Shown here in pieces: positions 19,507 to 26,971 of a stretch of 64,000 nt of DNA. Below the pieces are notes generated by a model. The model had not been told where the DNA came from. It saw nothing but the letters and a program-made list of their open reading frames with translations, and did no database searches. The position numbers and the translations under genes are program-made. This DNA comes from a virus. The DNA is taken from IMG/VR virus record IMGVR_UViG_3300032820_000001, positions 124,001 to 188,000 of that record. The stretch is one strand, 5' to 3'. The first letter of the stretch is position 1; each line of letters starts with the position of its first letter.

Positions 19507-20226
19507 CTATATTTTTCCCTCGTCCCATTTGGCCTTAAAATTTTTATATCTGGTTCTCACCTTGTTAAGACTGCTAACGACTTGTTTTGTATTGAGACCT
19601 GTTATTTCTCTTATATAGAAGTAAATAGCTTTCTTATTGAAAATTTCAATTGCGTCTGGTTCGGAAAGAAGGATTCTAATTGCATCAATTACTTTCTTCT
19701 CGTTTGCCTTCGAAGCTAACTTATCCCACTCATCAATTTCTCCCCACAAAGATTGCCAAAACTCGTGGCCTTCCCTGATTTCAAAATACATATTTGTGGT
19801 GGAGAGGTGCAGCTGCTCCATGTCTTTCGGCATGTCGTCATAGTAGACCTCACGGCGATTTTGGAGTGCTGTTCGCTTGACTTTGTGGATGAACCAATTT
19901 TTTGTGATAACGGAAAAATAGGAAAACGCTTTTGATCCTTTTGACGGATCAAACTTATCTAAAATTGTTGTGAGCCAAACTTTACATTCGGCCTTTAAAT
20001 CATCAATATTTGGGAGGTTTGTGAATTTATATGTATAAACAATTTTGTCAACCATCTCGTTGAAAGCGGGGTTGATAAGGTCTACATACAGTTTTGTCTT
20101 TACTTCCCGCGAATCGGAAAGGGCATATTGTACAATTGCGTCTTCGTGATCTTTGGTAAAATAGGCTTTACCGCCGCCCCTGCTCATTCTCCGGCGCTTG
20201 ACCTTCTTCTTCGTTGTTTTCGACAT
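19507..20226 (-). CDS. Late-transcription sigma factor, T4 gp55-like
   Basis: The protein (239 residues from the ATG at 20226; a TTG three codons earlier is also in frame) is sigma-like and resembles gp55. After a basic start (KKKVKRRRMSRGGGK) it has the region-2 pattern: LINPAFNEMVDKIVYTYKF, then LKAECKVWLTTILDKFDPSK, then FSYFSVITKNWFIHKVKR, the counterpart of the -10 recognition and core-binding helices. gp55 directs host RNA polymerase to short late promoters. The presence of the gene implies that structural genes here are read from late promoters, though I found no clear TATAAATA set upstream of minus-strand genes. The 5' end overlaps the upstream membrane protein gene by 59 bases. Confidence 0.85.
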   Translation of the reverse strand: MSKTTKKKVKRRRMSRGGGKAYFTKDHEDAIVQYALSDSREVKTKLYVDLINPAFNEMVDKIVYTYKFTNLPNIDDLKAECKVWLTTILDKFDPSKGSKAFSYFSVITKNWFIHKVKRTALQNRREVYYDDMPKDMEQLHLSTTNMYFEIREGHEFWQSLWGEIDEWDKLASKANEKKVIDAIRILLSEPDAIEIFNKKAIYFYIREITGLNTKQVVSSLNKVRTRYKNFKAKWDEGKI

Positions 20227-20506
20227 ATTCTTCAAACTCTCTTTCAGTTAGTGCGTATGCATTCTCACACTCTGTCAAGAAAGTTGATAAATGTCTTGTA
20301 TGATCCAGAAGAACATGCAAGGTCTCGTCGCCATAAAATGTATCTAATTCGTAGACATTGCTTAAATGTTCCTTATATCTTTCAACTTCTGACAGAATGT
20401 CTGATGTATTATCGGAAGCGAATAATATCTTCCTTAGAAGAAGATATCCGTACCATCCAAGAAAGATATTTAATAAAATAGACAAAACTAAAATTAACTC
20501 AATCAT
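20168..20506 (-). CDS. Small single-pass membrane protein, 112 aa
   Basis: An N-terminal hydrophobic helix (residues 2-25, ELILVLSILLNIFLGWYGYL) is followed by a soluble, acidic helical tail ending in a Glu-rich segment. This is a typical single-pass protein with the tail in the cytoplasm. Its 3' end overlaps the gp55 gene and its start overlaps the FmdB-like gene by 8 bases, so the group is one transcription unit. Similar small proteins occur beside gp55 in T4-like marine phages; function unknown. Confidence 0.7.
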   Translation of the reverse strand: MIELILVLSILLNIFLGWYGYLLLRKILFASDNTSDILSEVERYKEHLSNVYELDTFYGDETLHVLLDHTRHLSTFLTECENAYALTEREFEEYVENNEEEGQAPENEQGRR

Positions 20507-20759
20507 TGTTGTACTCCCGATTCACAAGATCTTTTCTTTCTTGTTTCAATTCCTCGCGAGCATCTTCGATAAATTCTTTTACTCTCCCGCCGGTGGTGCT
20601 GTCGTCAGCAATATCCATTCGGAGAAAATTAAACGAAGGTATCCTCATGAGTGAGTTTATTGTATCACACTCAGAACAATCTTTAAGCTTTTCTTTCATG
20701 GAATGGATTATTTCTTTAACAAATCCGCACTCTTTGCATTCGTAAACGTATTTAGGCAC
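20499..20759 (-). CDS. FmdB-type zinc-ribbon protein
   Basis: The 86-residue protein begins MPKYVYECKECGFVKEIIHS and continues with a CSECD pair, giving two Cys-x2-Cys knuckles as in the FmdB putative regulatory zinc ribbon family. The remaining 50 residues are charged and helical. FmdB ribbons are thought to act in transcription regulation, and several phages carry one near late-transcription genes. It overlaps both neighbours (8 bases each), next to gp55, which suggests a role with late transcription. Metal binding is well supported by the four cysteines; biological role is inference. Confidence 0.8.
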   Translation of the reverse strand: MPKYVYECKECGFVKEIIHSMKEKLKDCSECDTINSLMRIPSFNFLRMDIADDSTTGGRVKEFIEDAREELKQERKDLVNREYNND

Positions 20760-20949
20760 TCGTTTCCACCAATTTATCTTCTATTTTGTCTTCATCAACA
20801 TGAATTGTTGGTGGGTTTGTTACGGAAAGCTCATCTCCGTCAACTACAAAATCCAGCTCCTTAAGCAGTGGTACAATATCACTTTGTTCCATCAAGCACT
20901 TCTGCAGAACCATCATTAGCGTTCCAATTGATTGATTTGATAATTTCAT
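20752..20949 (-). CDS. Small conserved T4-like phage protein, 65 aa
   Basis: The protein reads MKLSNQSIGTLMMVLQKCLM, followed by EQSDIVPLLKELDFVVDGDE and LSVTNPPTI. The same layout is familiar from small proteins of marine T4-like phages. It has one amphipathic helix and a short strand pair, with no catalytic motif. It lies 9 bases after the 195-aa tagged gene and overlaps the FmdB gene. Role unknown. Confidence 0.7.
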   Translation of the reverse strand: MKLSNQSIGTLMMVLQKCLMEQSDIVPLLKELDFVVDGDELSVTNPPTIHVDEDKIEDKLVETSA

Positions 20950-20958
20950 AATATCTCC

Positions 20959-21546
20959 TTATGATTTATTGAATTGTTCTGCTAATTTTTTAACAGACCA
21001 TTTAGAATTTCGTGAAAGCTTGGCATAGGTATCCAGTTCCTCTTTAAAGGTCAAAGGTCGATTTCTCACCCTAGTCATGAACTGATCTTCTTGGCCCATC
21101 TTCAAATCGCCAACCATGTGCCTATCCCCGTAGGGGGGAAAGTCGTTGGTTTCGCTCGTGCCAAAAAGGTAGGCACCTTCGGTGCCGACGGGAATAAAAA
21201 GAAAAGAATCCTGTCCGTACTCTTCAGATAAAGTAAACATCATCGTTTCGAACCCTGGATCGTCTGGGAGGTTTACGACAAAGAAACTCTCTTCTGATAC
21301 CTCCATGGCTGCGGGTTTTGTAAAGTTTTCTATATATGAGCCCTTCACAGCCGTTACTCCATATCCTCTTTCCAGAAGGCGAGCTTTCAGAATCCGATTG
21401 GTCTCATAATTTTCTTTTGTTTCCCTGTCTCCTCGGAAACTTGTAATTATGGCCGTATCGTGTTCGAGCATGTGTGAGTATACCCTCGAAAGTGAGGACA
21501 TCTCATTTAAGAATTTTTTCCAATTGTCGTGTATTTTGTTTGTCAT
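20959..21546 (-). CDS. DUF3293-like protein with a capsid-targeting-like N-terminus
   Basis: The first 15 residues, MTNKIHDNWKKFLNE, closely resemble the tag shared by six proteins at 36-40 kb and end in L-N-E, the cut-site type of T4-like prohead proteases. The body has NRILKARLLERGYGVTAVKG, then EESFFVV and a YGQDSFLFIP strand, a layout like DUF3293 domains (function unknown). The C-terminus is basic and helical. A GGAG ribosome site precedes the ATG. The gene lies between glutamine synthetase and the gp55 group. Packaging into the head is inferred only from the tag; the DUF3293 resemblance is from memory of the pattern. Confidence 0.55.
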   Translation of the reverse strand: MTNKIHDNWKKFLNEMSSLSRVYSHMLEHDTAIITSFRGDRETKENYETNRILKARLLERGYGVTAVKGSYIENFTKPAAMEVSEESFFVVNLPDDPGFETMMFTLSEEYGQDSFLFIPVGTEGAYLFGTSETNDFPPYGDRHMVGDLKMGQEDQFMTRVRNRPLTFKEELDTYAKLSRNSKWSVKKLAEQFNKS

Positions 21547-21555
21547 ATCGTTCTC

Positions 21556-22557
21556 CTACTTGAGAGTAGTTTTTAAAATTCTCCAACAAACCAAATATGG
21601 ATCGCAATTGGAGGCAGGGCGTCTATCTTCTAAATAGCCCTTCCCGTCTCTATTTACCTGCCATGGAATCCTAATTGATGCACCTCGATCTGAGACTCCT
21701 GCTCTGAAGGTATCAATGTCGCACGTTTCGTGGTCGCCTGTCAATCGTTTTTCGTTTCCGTTACCATACATAAAAATATGTTCCTTATGCATCTTCTCTA
21801 ATTTGTCAATTGCTTCATGAATAAATTTAATTCCATTCTCTTCTCGCATGGCTTTGGTGGAGAAATTTGTGTGGCAACCTGCGCCGTTCCAGTCGCCTTC
21901 GACGGGCTTAGGGTCGAGTGATACGGTCAATCCCTTTTTGGCACAAATCTTTTCCATAAGCCACCGGGCCACCCACAAATCATCAGATACACGAAGAGGG
22001 TCTGCAGCTCCGATTTGGTATTCCCATTGGCCAAGCATTACCTCAGAATTGATACCGCCTATTTTGATACCACACTCAATGCACATGTCCAGATGGTAAT
22101 GAGCAATTCCGTCGCCAATGTTTCTTCCGCAATAATAATCACCTTGAGGGGGAGGCTCGCCATTGTGCCACCCAAGAGGCTGGCTACCTTTATAGAGAGT
22201 ATATTCTTGTTCAATGCCAAACCAAGGATCGCTGGTATCGGATGCCGTAAAGGATTCTAAGACCTGTCGAGTGTTTGTTTTGTGGGGGTTGTCATCGACA
22301 TTCCAGACCTCACATAAAACTAAATAACCAGAATGATCCAGGGGGTTTTCATATACCCTAACTGGCTTTAAAACACAATCTGAGTCATTGCCTGCTGCCT
22401 GATTTGTTGAGGAACCATCGAAGCCCCAAATCGGGCAATCCTCCACCAAGGGGAAGTCTTCGAAGGTGCCGAAACTATCTTCAACAATTTTTGTTTTACT
22501 CCTCAGTGTCGGGGTTGGTTGTGTACCATCTGTCCATATATATTCTAATTTGGTCAT
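21556..22557 (-). CDS. glnII: Glutamine synthetase, GSII (eukaryotic-type) class
   Basis: The 333-residue protein is full length for GSII and has its motifs in order: WGFDGSSTNQAAGNDSDC near residue 45, EQEYTLYK, NSEVMLGQWEYQIG, GDWNGAGCHTNFSTKAMR, HETCDID, DRGASIRIPWQ and YLEDRRPASNCDPYLV. These form the metal, ATP and glutamate sites. The enzyme makes glutamine from glutamate, ammonia and ATP. The shorter GSII type is typical of eukaryotes and of some bacteria, and differs from the GSI type of most enterobacteria and cyanobacteria. It overlaps the HAD gene by 4 bases and opens the metabolic block. In a phage it would act as an auxiliary metabolic gene supplying amide nitrogen for nucleotides and amino sugars, which fits the adjacent sialate genes. 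Confidence 0.92.
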   Translation of the reverse strand: MTKLEYIWTDGTQPTPTLRSKTKIVEDSFGTFEDFPLVEDCPIWGFDGSSTNQAAGNDSDCVLKPVRVYENPLDHSGYLVLCEVWNVDDNPHKTNTRQVLESFTASDTSDPWFGIEQEYTLYKGSQPLGWHNGEPPPQGDYYCGRNIGDGIAHYHLDMCIECGIKIGGINSEVMLGQWEYQIGAADPLRVSDDLWVARWLMEKICAKKGLTVSLDPKPVEGDWNGAGCHTNFSTKAMREENGIKFIHEAIDKLEKMHKEHIFMYGNGNEKRLTGDHETCDIDTFRAGVSDRGASIRIPWQVNRDGKGYLEDRRPASNCDPYLVCWRILKTTLK

Positions 22558-22871
22558 TTGCTATCTCCTGTAGGTTTGCCAAAAAAATCTTCTGTGTTCA
22601 TATTTTTATCATCTATAAAGAGGTCATATTGAGGTTTCCCAAATTTCAATTCGTGGTATTGGACGCCCCAATCGTCGAATTGTCTTTCTGTTACTTTTCT
22701 CCAGTTTATTCCAGTTCCAGTTCCTCTTGCCGTCCAATAAATTATCGTATCTCCATTATCATACATTTTGTTTATTTTGTTAATGTTTTTCTTTATGGGA
22801 ATGGCCTTTGAATAATCTCTGCTTTCCGGAGAAACACAAATTGTTTCATCGATGTCAACGTAGATAATCAC
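22554..22871 (-). CDS. Small HAD-family phosphatase
   Basis: The 105-residue protein begins MIIYVDIDETICVSPESRDY, with the DxDxT nucleophile motif (Asp6, Asp8), then IIYWTARGTGTG (motif II Thr) and QYDLFIDDKNMN (motif IV Asp-Asp). It is near the minimal HAD core with no cap domain. Such short enzymes in sugar clusters are often sugar-phosphate phosphatases of the capsule-biosynthesis kind, which fits a phosphatase step in sialate synthesis. It overlaps glutamine synthetase by 4 bases and sits beside the PhyH gene. Substrate unknown. Confidence 0.8.
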   Translation of the reverse strand: MIIYVDIDETICVSPESRDYSKAIPIKKNINKINKMYDNGDTIIYWTARGTGTGINWRKVTERQFDDWGVQYHELKFGKPQYDLFIDDKNMNTEDFFGKPTGDSK

Positions 22872-22874
22872 ATG

Positions 22875-23570
22875 TTACTCCGGATCATAACTGGATACAA
22901 GAACAATTCTTACTTTGTCCTTCTCCTGATTCAAGCCACGGTGGGCGCCAGCTACGGCAGCAATAACTAAATCGCCCTTTTCGATCCCCGTATAAACTTC
23001 ATAATTATCCCTCTCTTCGCCGCTGAGGGGTTCGTAAATATCATATCTTCTGTGGTATTTCTTGCCTCCCTCAAGGTGAGTGCCCTTTATATAACTAAAC
23101 GGTCCATAGGTCTCGTCTGGAACGTCAGTCAGAAAACAAAAAGATTTTACCCTTGATGGGAAAATATCGGAATCTGCATGAATCCCTCTGGTTCGGACGC
23201 CACGATTTACATAGAGGTTGTGGGTAAAAAATTTATATTTTGTTTCGAAAGATCGTTCAATAACGTTGAGTGAGTGTGTTTTTATCTTTTCTAAAATATT
23301 TTGGCTTTCCGGTGAAAAATAGCGATCAATATTCCAAACATCGATCAGGCCATCGTCTCCATCGCGAGTTGGTACTCGGCGGTTTATCACATACTCCTTA
23401 CTCTCCCTAAGTGATTCATAAGTGTTAGCTAAGTCAGGCTGAACGTTGTAAATATCCTTCTCGTGAACAAGAGTGTCCACCTCAGACAAAATTAAAGATA
23501 ATTCATTATCGGAAAGAAAACTTTCCCTCTTTAGGACGCCCTCTTCTCTAAGAACTTTCTCTTCTTTCAT
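22875..23570 (-). CDS. Phytanoyl-CoA dioxygenase (PhyH)-like Fe(II)/2-oxoglutarate oxygenase
   Basis: The 231-residue protein shows the iron-binding HxD in TRGIHADSDIF, the distal His and 2-oxoglutarate Arg in AGAHRGLNQEKDKVRIVLV, and the KSFCFLTDV and GPFSYIKGTH strands typical of PhyH enzymes. These hydroxylate small molecules. Within this cluster a sugar or lipid hydroxylation is plausible. It overlaps the sialyltransferase-like gene by 4 bases. PhyH-like genes are common in marine phages, where their substrates are unknown. Confidence 0.82.
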   Translation of the reverse strand: MKEEKVLREEGVLKRESFLSDNELSLILSEVDTLVHEKDIYNVQPDLANTYESLRESKEYVINRRVPTRDGDDGLIDVWNIDRYFSPESQNILEKIKTHSLNVIERSFETKYKFFTHNLYVNRGVRTRGIHADSDIFPSRVKSFCFLTDVPDETYGPFSYIKGTHLEGGKKYHRRYDIYEPLSGEERDNYEVYTGIEKGDLVIAAVAGAHRGLNQEKDKVRIVLVSSYDPE

Positions 23571-24178
23571 ATAATCTCCTTCTCACATAGCATCATTTCA
23601 AAATATTTTTGTGTTTTATTTTCTAGAATAATGTTTTTATTATTTAATAAAAAACTCTTATAATACAGAAGATCCTTCTCGATGCTGTGGCACCTTTCCT
23701 CTTCTCGTAAGTCCTCTAAATCATAATATCCACTAATATAATTCATCTTTGATGAAAATCCATTATAATAAAAATCAAAACCTGCCACAAAGACCTCTGC
23801 ACAAATTGAGGATAAGTAATCAACAATGGCTGTTCCATAGTAAGGGACGTGCGGTGCAAACTTTTGTCTGAGCTTGTTCCATGTGCTTTCTATATCATAA
23901 ATTTTCGCTCTCTCTTCTAAGACGCCGGATAGCAGTGTTATATCTTTTTTTTCCTTTACGAATATTGTTTTTCCTGTGAGACTTTTTGCCCTTTCCGGGG
24001 AACTATAAAATTTCACACAACTCGTATTTAAAAATATAACATCAAAATCAACCTTCCTCGATAATTCAGATTCCATCACCTTGTTTGTTCCGACAACGTT
24101 GTCATAATTTTTGCATTCTGACAAGTCAAAGCCCTCAAGTGCCTGCAGTGATGGTCCAACTAATATGACTTTTTTCAT
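23567..24178 (-). CDS. Sialyltransferase-like glycosyltransferase (GT29/GT42-like fold)
   Basis: The 203-residue protein starts MKKVILVGPSLQAL, a nucleotide-binding strand-loop like the sialyl motif region, and later has PYYGTAIVDYL and VFVAGFDFYYNG, the latter typical of small sialyltransferase-like proteins. Such enzymes move sialic acid from CMP-sialate to an acceptor glycan. The nearby NeuA and NeuB genes would make the donor. The start overlaps the FkbM gene by 4 bases. There is no transmembrane segment. Family placement is moderately sure; acceptor unknown. Confidence 0.6.
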   Translation of the reverse strand: MKKVILVGPSLQALEGFDLSECKNYDNVVGTNKVMESELSRKVDFDVIFLNTSCVKFYSSPERAKSLTGKTIFVKEKKDITLLSGVLEERAKIYDIESTWNKLRQKFAPHVPYYGTAIVDYLSSICAEVFVAGFDFYYNGFSSKMNYISGYYDLEDLREEERCHSIEKDLLYYKSFLLNNKNIILENKTQKYFEMMLCEKEII

Positions 24179-24885
24179 TTGTTTTTCACCGCGAACAGCT
24201 GCAGCTGTCCTGTTTTTGCTGTGAAGGTTGTGACATCAAAACCTTCTTCTCTGATGTTCTGGACAATGTGTTGAGACATTGCTTTTGAGTTTGCGATGTT
24301 CCAATGAAATTCAACCGAAATAAATCTGAGCTCTTTGATTTTCTCTTGCATCATCTCTGAAAGGAAGAGTTCGTATTCTCCTCCCTCAATGTCGCAAATG
24401 AGTGCATCAAAAACCAGACCGTTCTCTTGCTCAATCTCTCGAACAGTCTTTGTTTCTATGTCCAGTGTTTCGTGAATTCTGCTTTTCTGCATAGCAGTAG
24501 ACGAGCCGAGGATGCTGCGCTTGTCAACATAGAACTCGACAGAGCCTTCTTTGCTGCTCACAATGCAGTTTTTCACTTTAAACTTTGAGTCGTTCAGGTT
24601 TTTGTTGTTCTTTATCGTTTCGATTAAGTTTGAGTTTGCCTCGACGACGACATGGTTTTCCTTGTTCTCCAAGAGACGATTCGTGGCACAAGAGATAAAA
24701 CCGATGCAGCCACCGAGTTCCAAGACTGTGCAGTCTGAAGGCATAGTGTTCAGCATTTCGAACTCTTCGGCTTCCCATTCTCCAGTCTTCAGTCTCTCAA
24801 CAAGTTTGGAACCAAACAAATCGCCAGAAGGAGATAGTATCTCCTCCTCGACAAAAATCTTGATGTTATCAATATTGTAAAGCAC
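24175..24885 (-). CDS. FkbM-family SAM-dependent methyltransferase
   Basis: The 236-residue protein has the class I SAM-binding pattern VLELGGCIGFIS (motif I), VVVEANSNLIETIKNNKNLN (motif II) and ALICDIEGGEYELF, the Asp-x-Glu-Gly signature of FkbM O-methyltransferases. FkbM enzymes methylate hydroxyls on sugars and natural products. In this cluster a sugar hydroxyl is the likely target. Its start touches the stop of the next methyltransferase gene (shared base at 24885). Complete and intact. Confidence 0.82.
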   Translation of the reverse strand: MLYNIDNIKIFVEEEILSPSGDLFGSKLVERLKTGEWEAEEFEMLNTMPSDCTVLELGGCIGFISCATNRLLENKENHVVVEANSNLIETIKNNKNLNDSKFKVKNCIVSSKEGSVEFYVDKRSILGSSTAMQKSRIHETLDIETKTVREIEQENGLVFDALICDIEGGEYELFLSEMMQEKIKELRFISVEFHWNIANSKAMSQHIVQNIREEGFDVTTFTAKTGQLQLFAVKNK

Positions 24886-25535
24886 TATCTCTTCCTCAAA
24901 ACATAGGTTCCAATACGCTTATTCCCAGTGTATCTCAGTTCACCAATTTTTTCCACCAAAGACTCATCAACGTCATCGACAAACTGAATTACACCCTTCA
25001 TGTGTTCTGCATAATCATCTAGTAATATATACCCACCCTGTTTTACTAGAGGAAGGTATTCTGTGAAGTCTTTTTTTACAGAGTCATAGTCGTGATCCGC
25101 ATCAATAAAGAGAATGTCTACTTCTTCAGAAAAAAAGTCTCTAACTTGATTTGGAACAGAGGGATCTCTTAAATTTCCTGCGATGAGGGTAAAATCATTA
25201 TCAAAAGGATTATTGGATTCAATATTACTTCTTGTTCTTTCAATGTTTATTTTGTCATGGTTTTTGTGTTTGGGATCATGAGTGTCTTCAAAGAGATCGA
25301 CCCCGCAACACTTTACACCACTGGTGGATGAGATAACGGTGCAAAAAGATGCACCATTGTGAACCCCCAGTTCTAAATAATTTATCCCTTTTCGGTTTTC
25401 TGCAAGAATTTTCGTCAATATAGAGGCAGAAATGATCTCATCATGAATGAACCTGCCATTGAAATTCTTCTTTATTTCCTTCAATCTATCAAGCTCTTCT
25501 TGAACTCGTTTCTCTTCTTGTAAAAGCTTCAACAT
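24885..25535 (-). CDS. Class I SAM-dependent methyltransferase (Methyltransf_24-like)
   Basis: The 216-residue protein carries YLELGVHNGASFCTVIS (SAM motif I), CCGVDLFEDTHDPKHKNHD, then EEVDILFIDADHDYDSVKKD with the D-x-D-H motif, and GGYILLDDY. This is the cephalosporin-hydroxylase/Methyltransf_24 branch often found in O-antigen and phage sugar clusters. It lies 3 bases from NeuB and adjoins the FkbM gene. Substrate unknown, sugar O- or N-methylation is a reasonable inference. Confidence 0.78.
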   Translation of the reverse strand: MLKLLQEEKRVQEELDRLKEIKKNFNGRFIHDEIISASILTKILAENRKGINYLELGVHNGASFCTVISSTSGVKCCGVDLFEDTHDPKHKNHDKINIERTRSNIESNNPFDNDFTLIAGNLRDPSVPNQVRDFFSEEVDILFIDADHDYDSVKKDFTEYLPLVKQGGYILLDDYAEHMKGVIQFVDDVDESLVEKIGELRYTGNKRIGTYVLRKR

Positions 25536-25538
25536 TTT

Positions 25539-26357
25539 TTATCCCCTCAAACTCTTTCGCTTATCAAGTTCCCCTCCGAGGCAAACTCGTGCAGCTTTAA
25601 TTCCCATTGCAGAGTCTATATCTCGGATTCCCTTTGTTAATTTCATAAACCCTTGTGGCTCAACGGAAGCAACCTGATCGCTGCCCCACATGGTGCGGTC
25701 GAGGGTGAGGTGTCTTTCTACCCAAGTACACCCCATTGCGACGGCCGCAAAGGTCGTCACCAAGCCATATTCGTGGCCACTGTAGCCAATTTCGGCGGGG
25801 TACTTGTCTTGAAGCCACTTTATATAATTTAAATTAAGCTCTGAGACAGGTGACGGATACGTAGAGTTGGTGTGCATTATAACATCGGGGTTACATGCCG
25901 CCACACACTTCTCTATTTCTTCCTCCGTACTCATTCCTGTAGAGATTATAAGAGTTTCAAAATTATTCCTAGCGTAGCGGCACAAATCCAAGTCTGTGAT
26001 TAGGGCAGATGGAATTTTAGATATATTCCCATATTTTTTCATAAAATCTACAGACGGAAGATCCCAAACAGAAGCGAAGCATTCAACCCCCTTCTCTTTT
26101 GCGTATGAAAAAATTTGATCAAACTCTTTCTCCTCGAATTCGATCCTCTTTTTATAATCAATGTATTTTATCTCTCCCCAGGGAGTTTGTCGCAATTTGT
26201 TTTTCTGGTCGTCGGGGACGCACAGATCCGGAGTTCTCTTTTGGAATTTAACATAATCGCATCCCGCGATGGAAGCCACGTCGATAAGCTTTGTTGCTAT
26301 ATCGACAGAGCCATTGTGATTGATTCCTATTTCTGCAATAACTTTTGTCATAACCAT
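25539..26357 (-). CDS. neuB: Sialic-acid (nonulosonate) synthase NeuB-like, catalytic barrel only
   Basis: The protein has the NeuB barrel motifs in order: IAEIGINHNG, DYVKFQKRTP, LIISTGMSTEEEI, HTNSTYPSP, EIGYSGHEYG and ERHLTLDRTMWGSDQVAS. NeuB condenses phosphoenolpyruvate with a 6-carbon amino sugar to give sialic acid or a relative. At 272 residues it ends where the linker to the C-terminal antifreeze-like SAF domain would start (KRKSLRG), so that domain is absent; the next gene begins 4 bases later, so this is not a frameshift. The motif WGSDQ in place of the more usual GPDH suggests a subfamily with a different sugar. Two ATGs (26357 and 26351) fit; the second overlaps the NeuA stop as ATGA. 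Confidence 0.87.
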   Translation of the reverse strand: MVMTKVIAEIGINHNGSVDIATKLIDVASIAGCDYVKFQKRTPDLCVPDDQKNKLRQTPWGEIKYIDYKKRIEFEEKEFDQIFSYAKEKGVECFASVWDLPSVDFMKKYGNISKIPSALITDLDLCRYARNNFETLIISTGMSTEEEIEKCVAACNPDVIMHTNSTYPSPVSELNLNYIKWLQDKYPAEIGYSGHEYGLVTTFAAVAMGCTWVERHLTLDRTMWGSDQVASVEPQGFMKLTKGIRDIDSAMGIKAARVCLGGELDKRKSLRG

Positions 26358-26971
26358 AGTGATACCTTCTTCAGTTCTTCTTCATAGTCAACATCAACGA
26401 CGTCTCCTATTTTATAAAAATATGTATTTTTATTATACATGTTGTTGTTTAAATTTTTAAGTTCCGAAATATTAAAAATGCATATATAGTGACTCAATTC
26501 AAAGCACTCTGGATAATCCTGGCGGCGGTGAAGATTATGAGGTATAATTTGCTTTCCAGCGGTGGGAGATGATTCGATCATACATAAGTAAGGGTGAGAC
26601 TTAACAGGTTGGCGGCACAATAAGGAGCTGGCGCCGGCGTGGAGATAGCACTGATAAGCATCTATAACGTGTTGCCAACGACGCTCTGGGTAAGTTAAGT
26701 AGAGCATAATTATATCCTCGTCCTCTTCCGACCCCTTCACAACCTCTGACACGACTGACCAAATTGAAGAAGTGTCTTCCGAAACATCGGAACTTCTTTG
26801 ATGGATTTCCACACCTTTTGGTAGCACCTTTTTAATCTCCTCGTCGTCTGTAGATACCACAACATTCGCAAGATAGTCCGCTGGTATTGTATCCAAAGTA
26901 TATCGCAGCAATTTCCGATTTTTATAAGGAAAGCCCTTAGAGCCCGCCCTCGCTGGTATTAAAATCTTCAT
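26348..26971 (-). CDS. neuA: CMP-sialate (acylneuraminate) cytidylyltransferase NeuA-like
   Basis: The 207-residue protein starts MKILIPARAGSKGFPYKNRK, the NeuA signature for CTP binding, followed by NVVVSTDDEEI and LYLTYPERRWQHV. It would activate the NeuB product to a CMP-sugar for transfer. It ends with the conserved GDVVDVDYEEEL segment. The gene is ATGA-coupled to NeuB and overlaps the upstream sialyltransferase-like gene by 4 bases. NeuA, NeuB and two sialyltransferase-like genes in one phage cluster make a nearly complete nonulosonate pathway; the epimerase NeuC is not seen in the window. Confidence 0.87.
   Translation of the reverse strand: MKILIPARAGSKGFPYKNRKLLRYTLDTIPADYLANVVVSTDDEEIKKVLPKGVEIHQRSSDVSEDTSSIWSVVSEVVKGSEEDEDIIMLYLTYPERRWQHVIDAYQCYLHAGASSLLCRQPVKSHPYLCMIESSPTAGKQIIPHNLHRRQDYPECFELSHYICIFNISELKNLNNNMYNKNTYFYKIGDVVDVDYEEELKKVSLWL

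Noticed and set aside
25539-25560. Possible frameshift that removed the NeuB SAF domain
   Set aside because: The methyltransferase gene starts 4 bases after the NeuB stop and no SAF-like sequence is found in any nearby frame.
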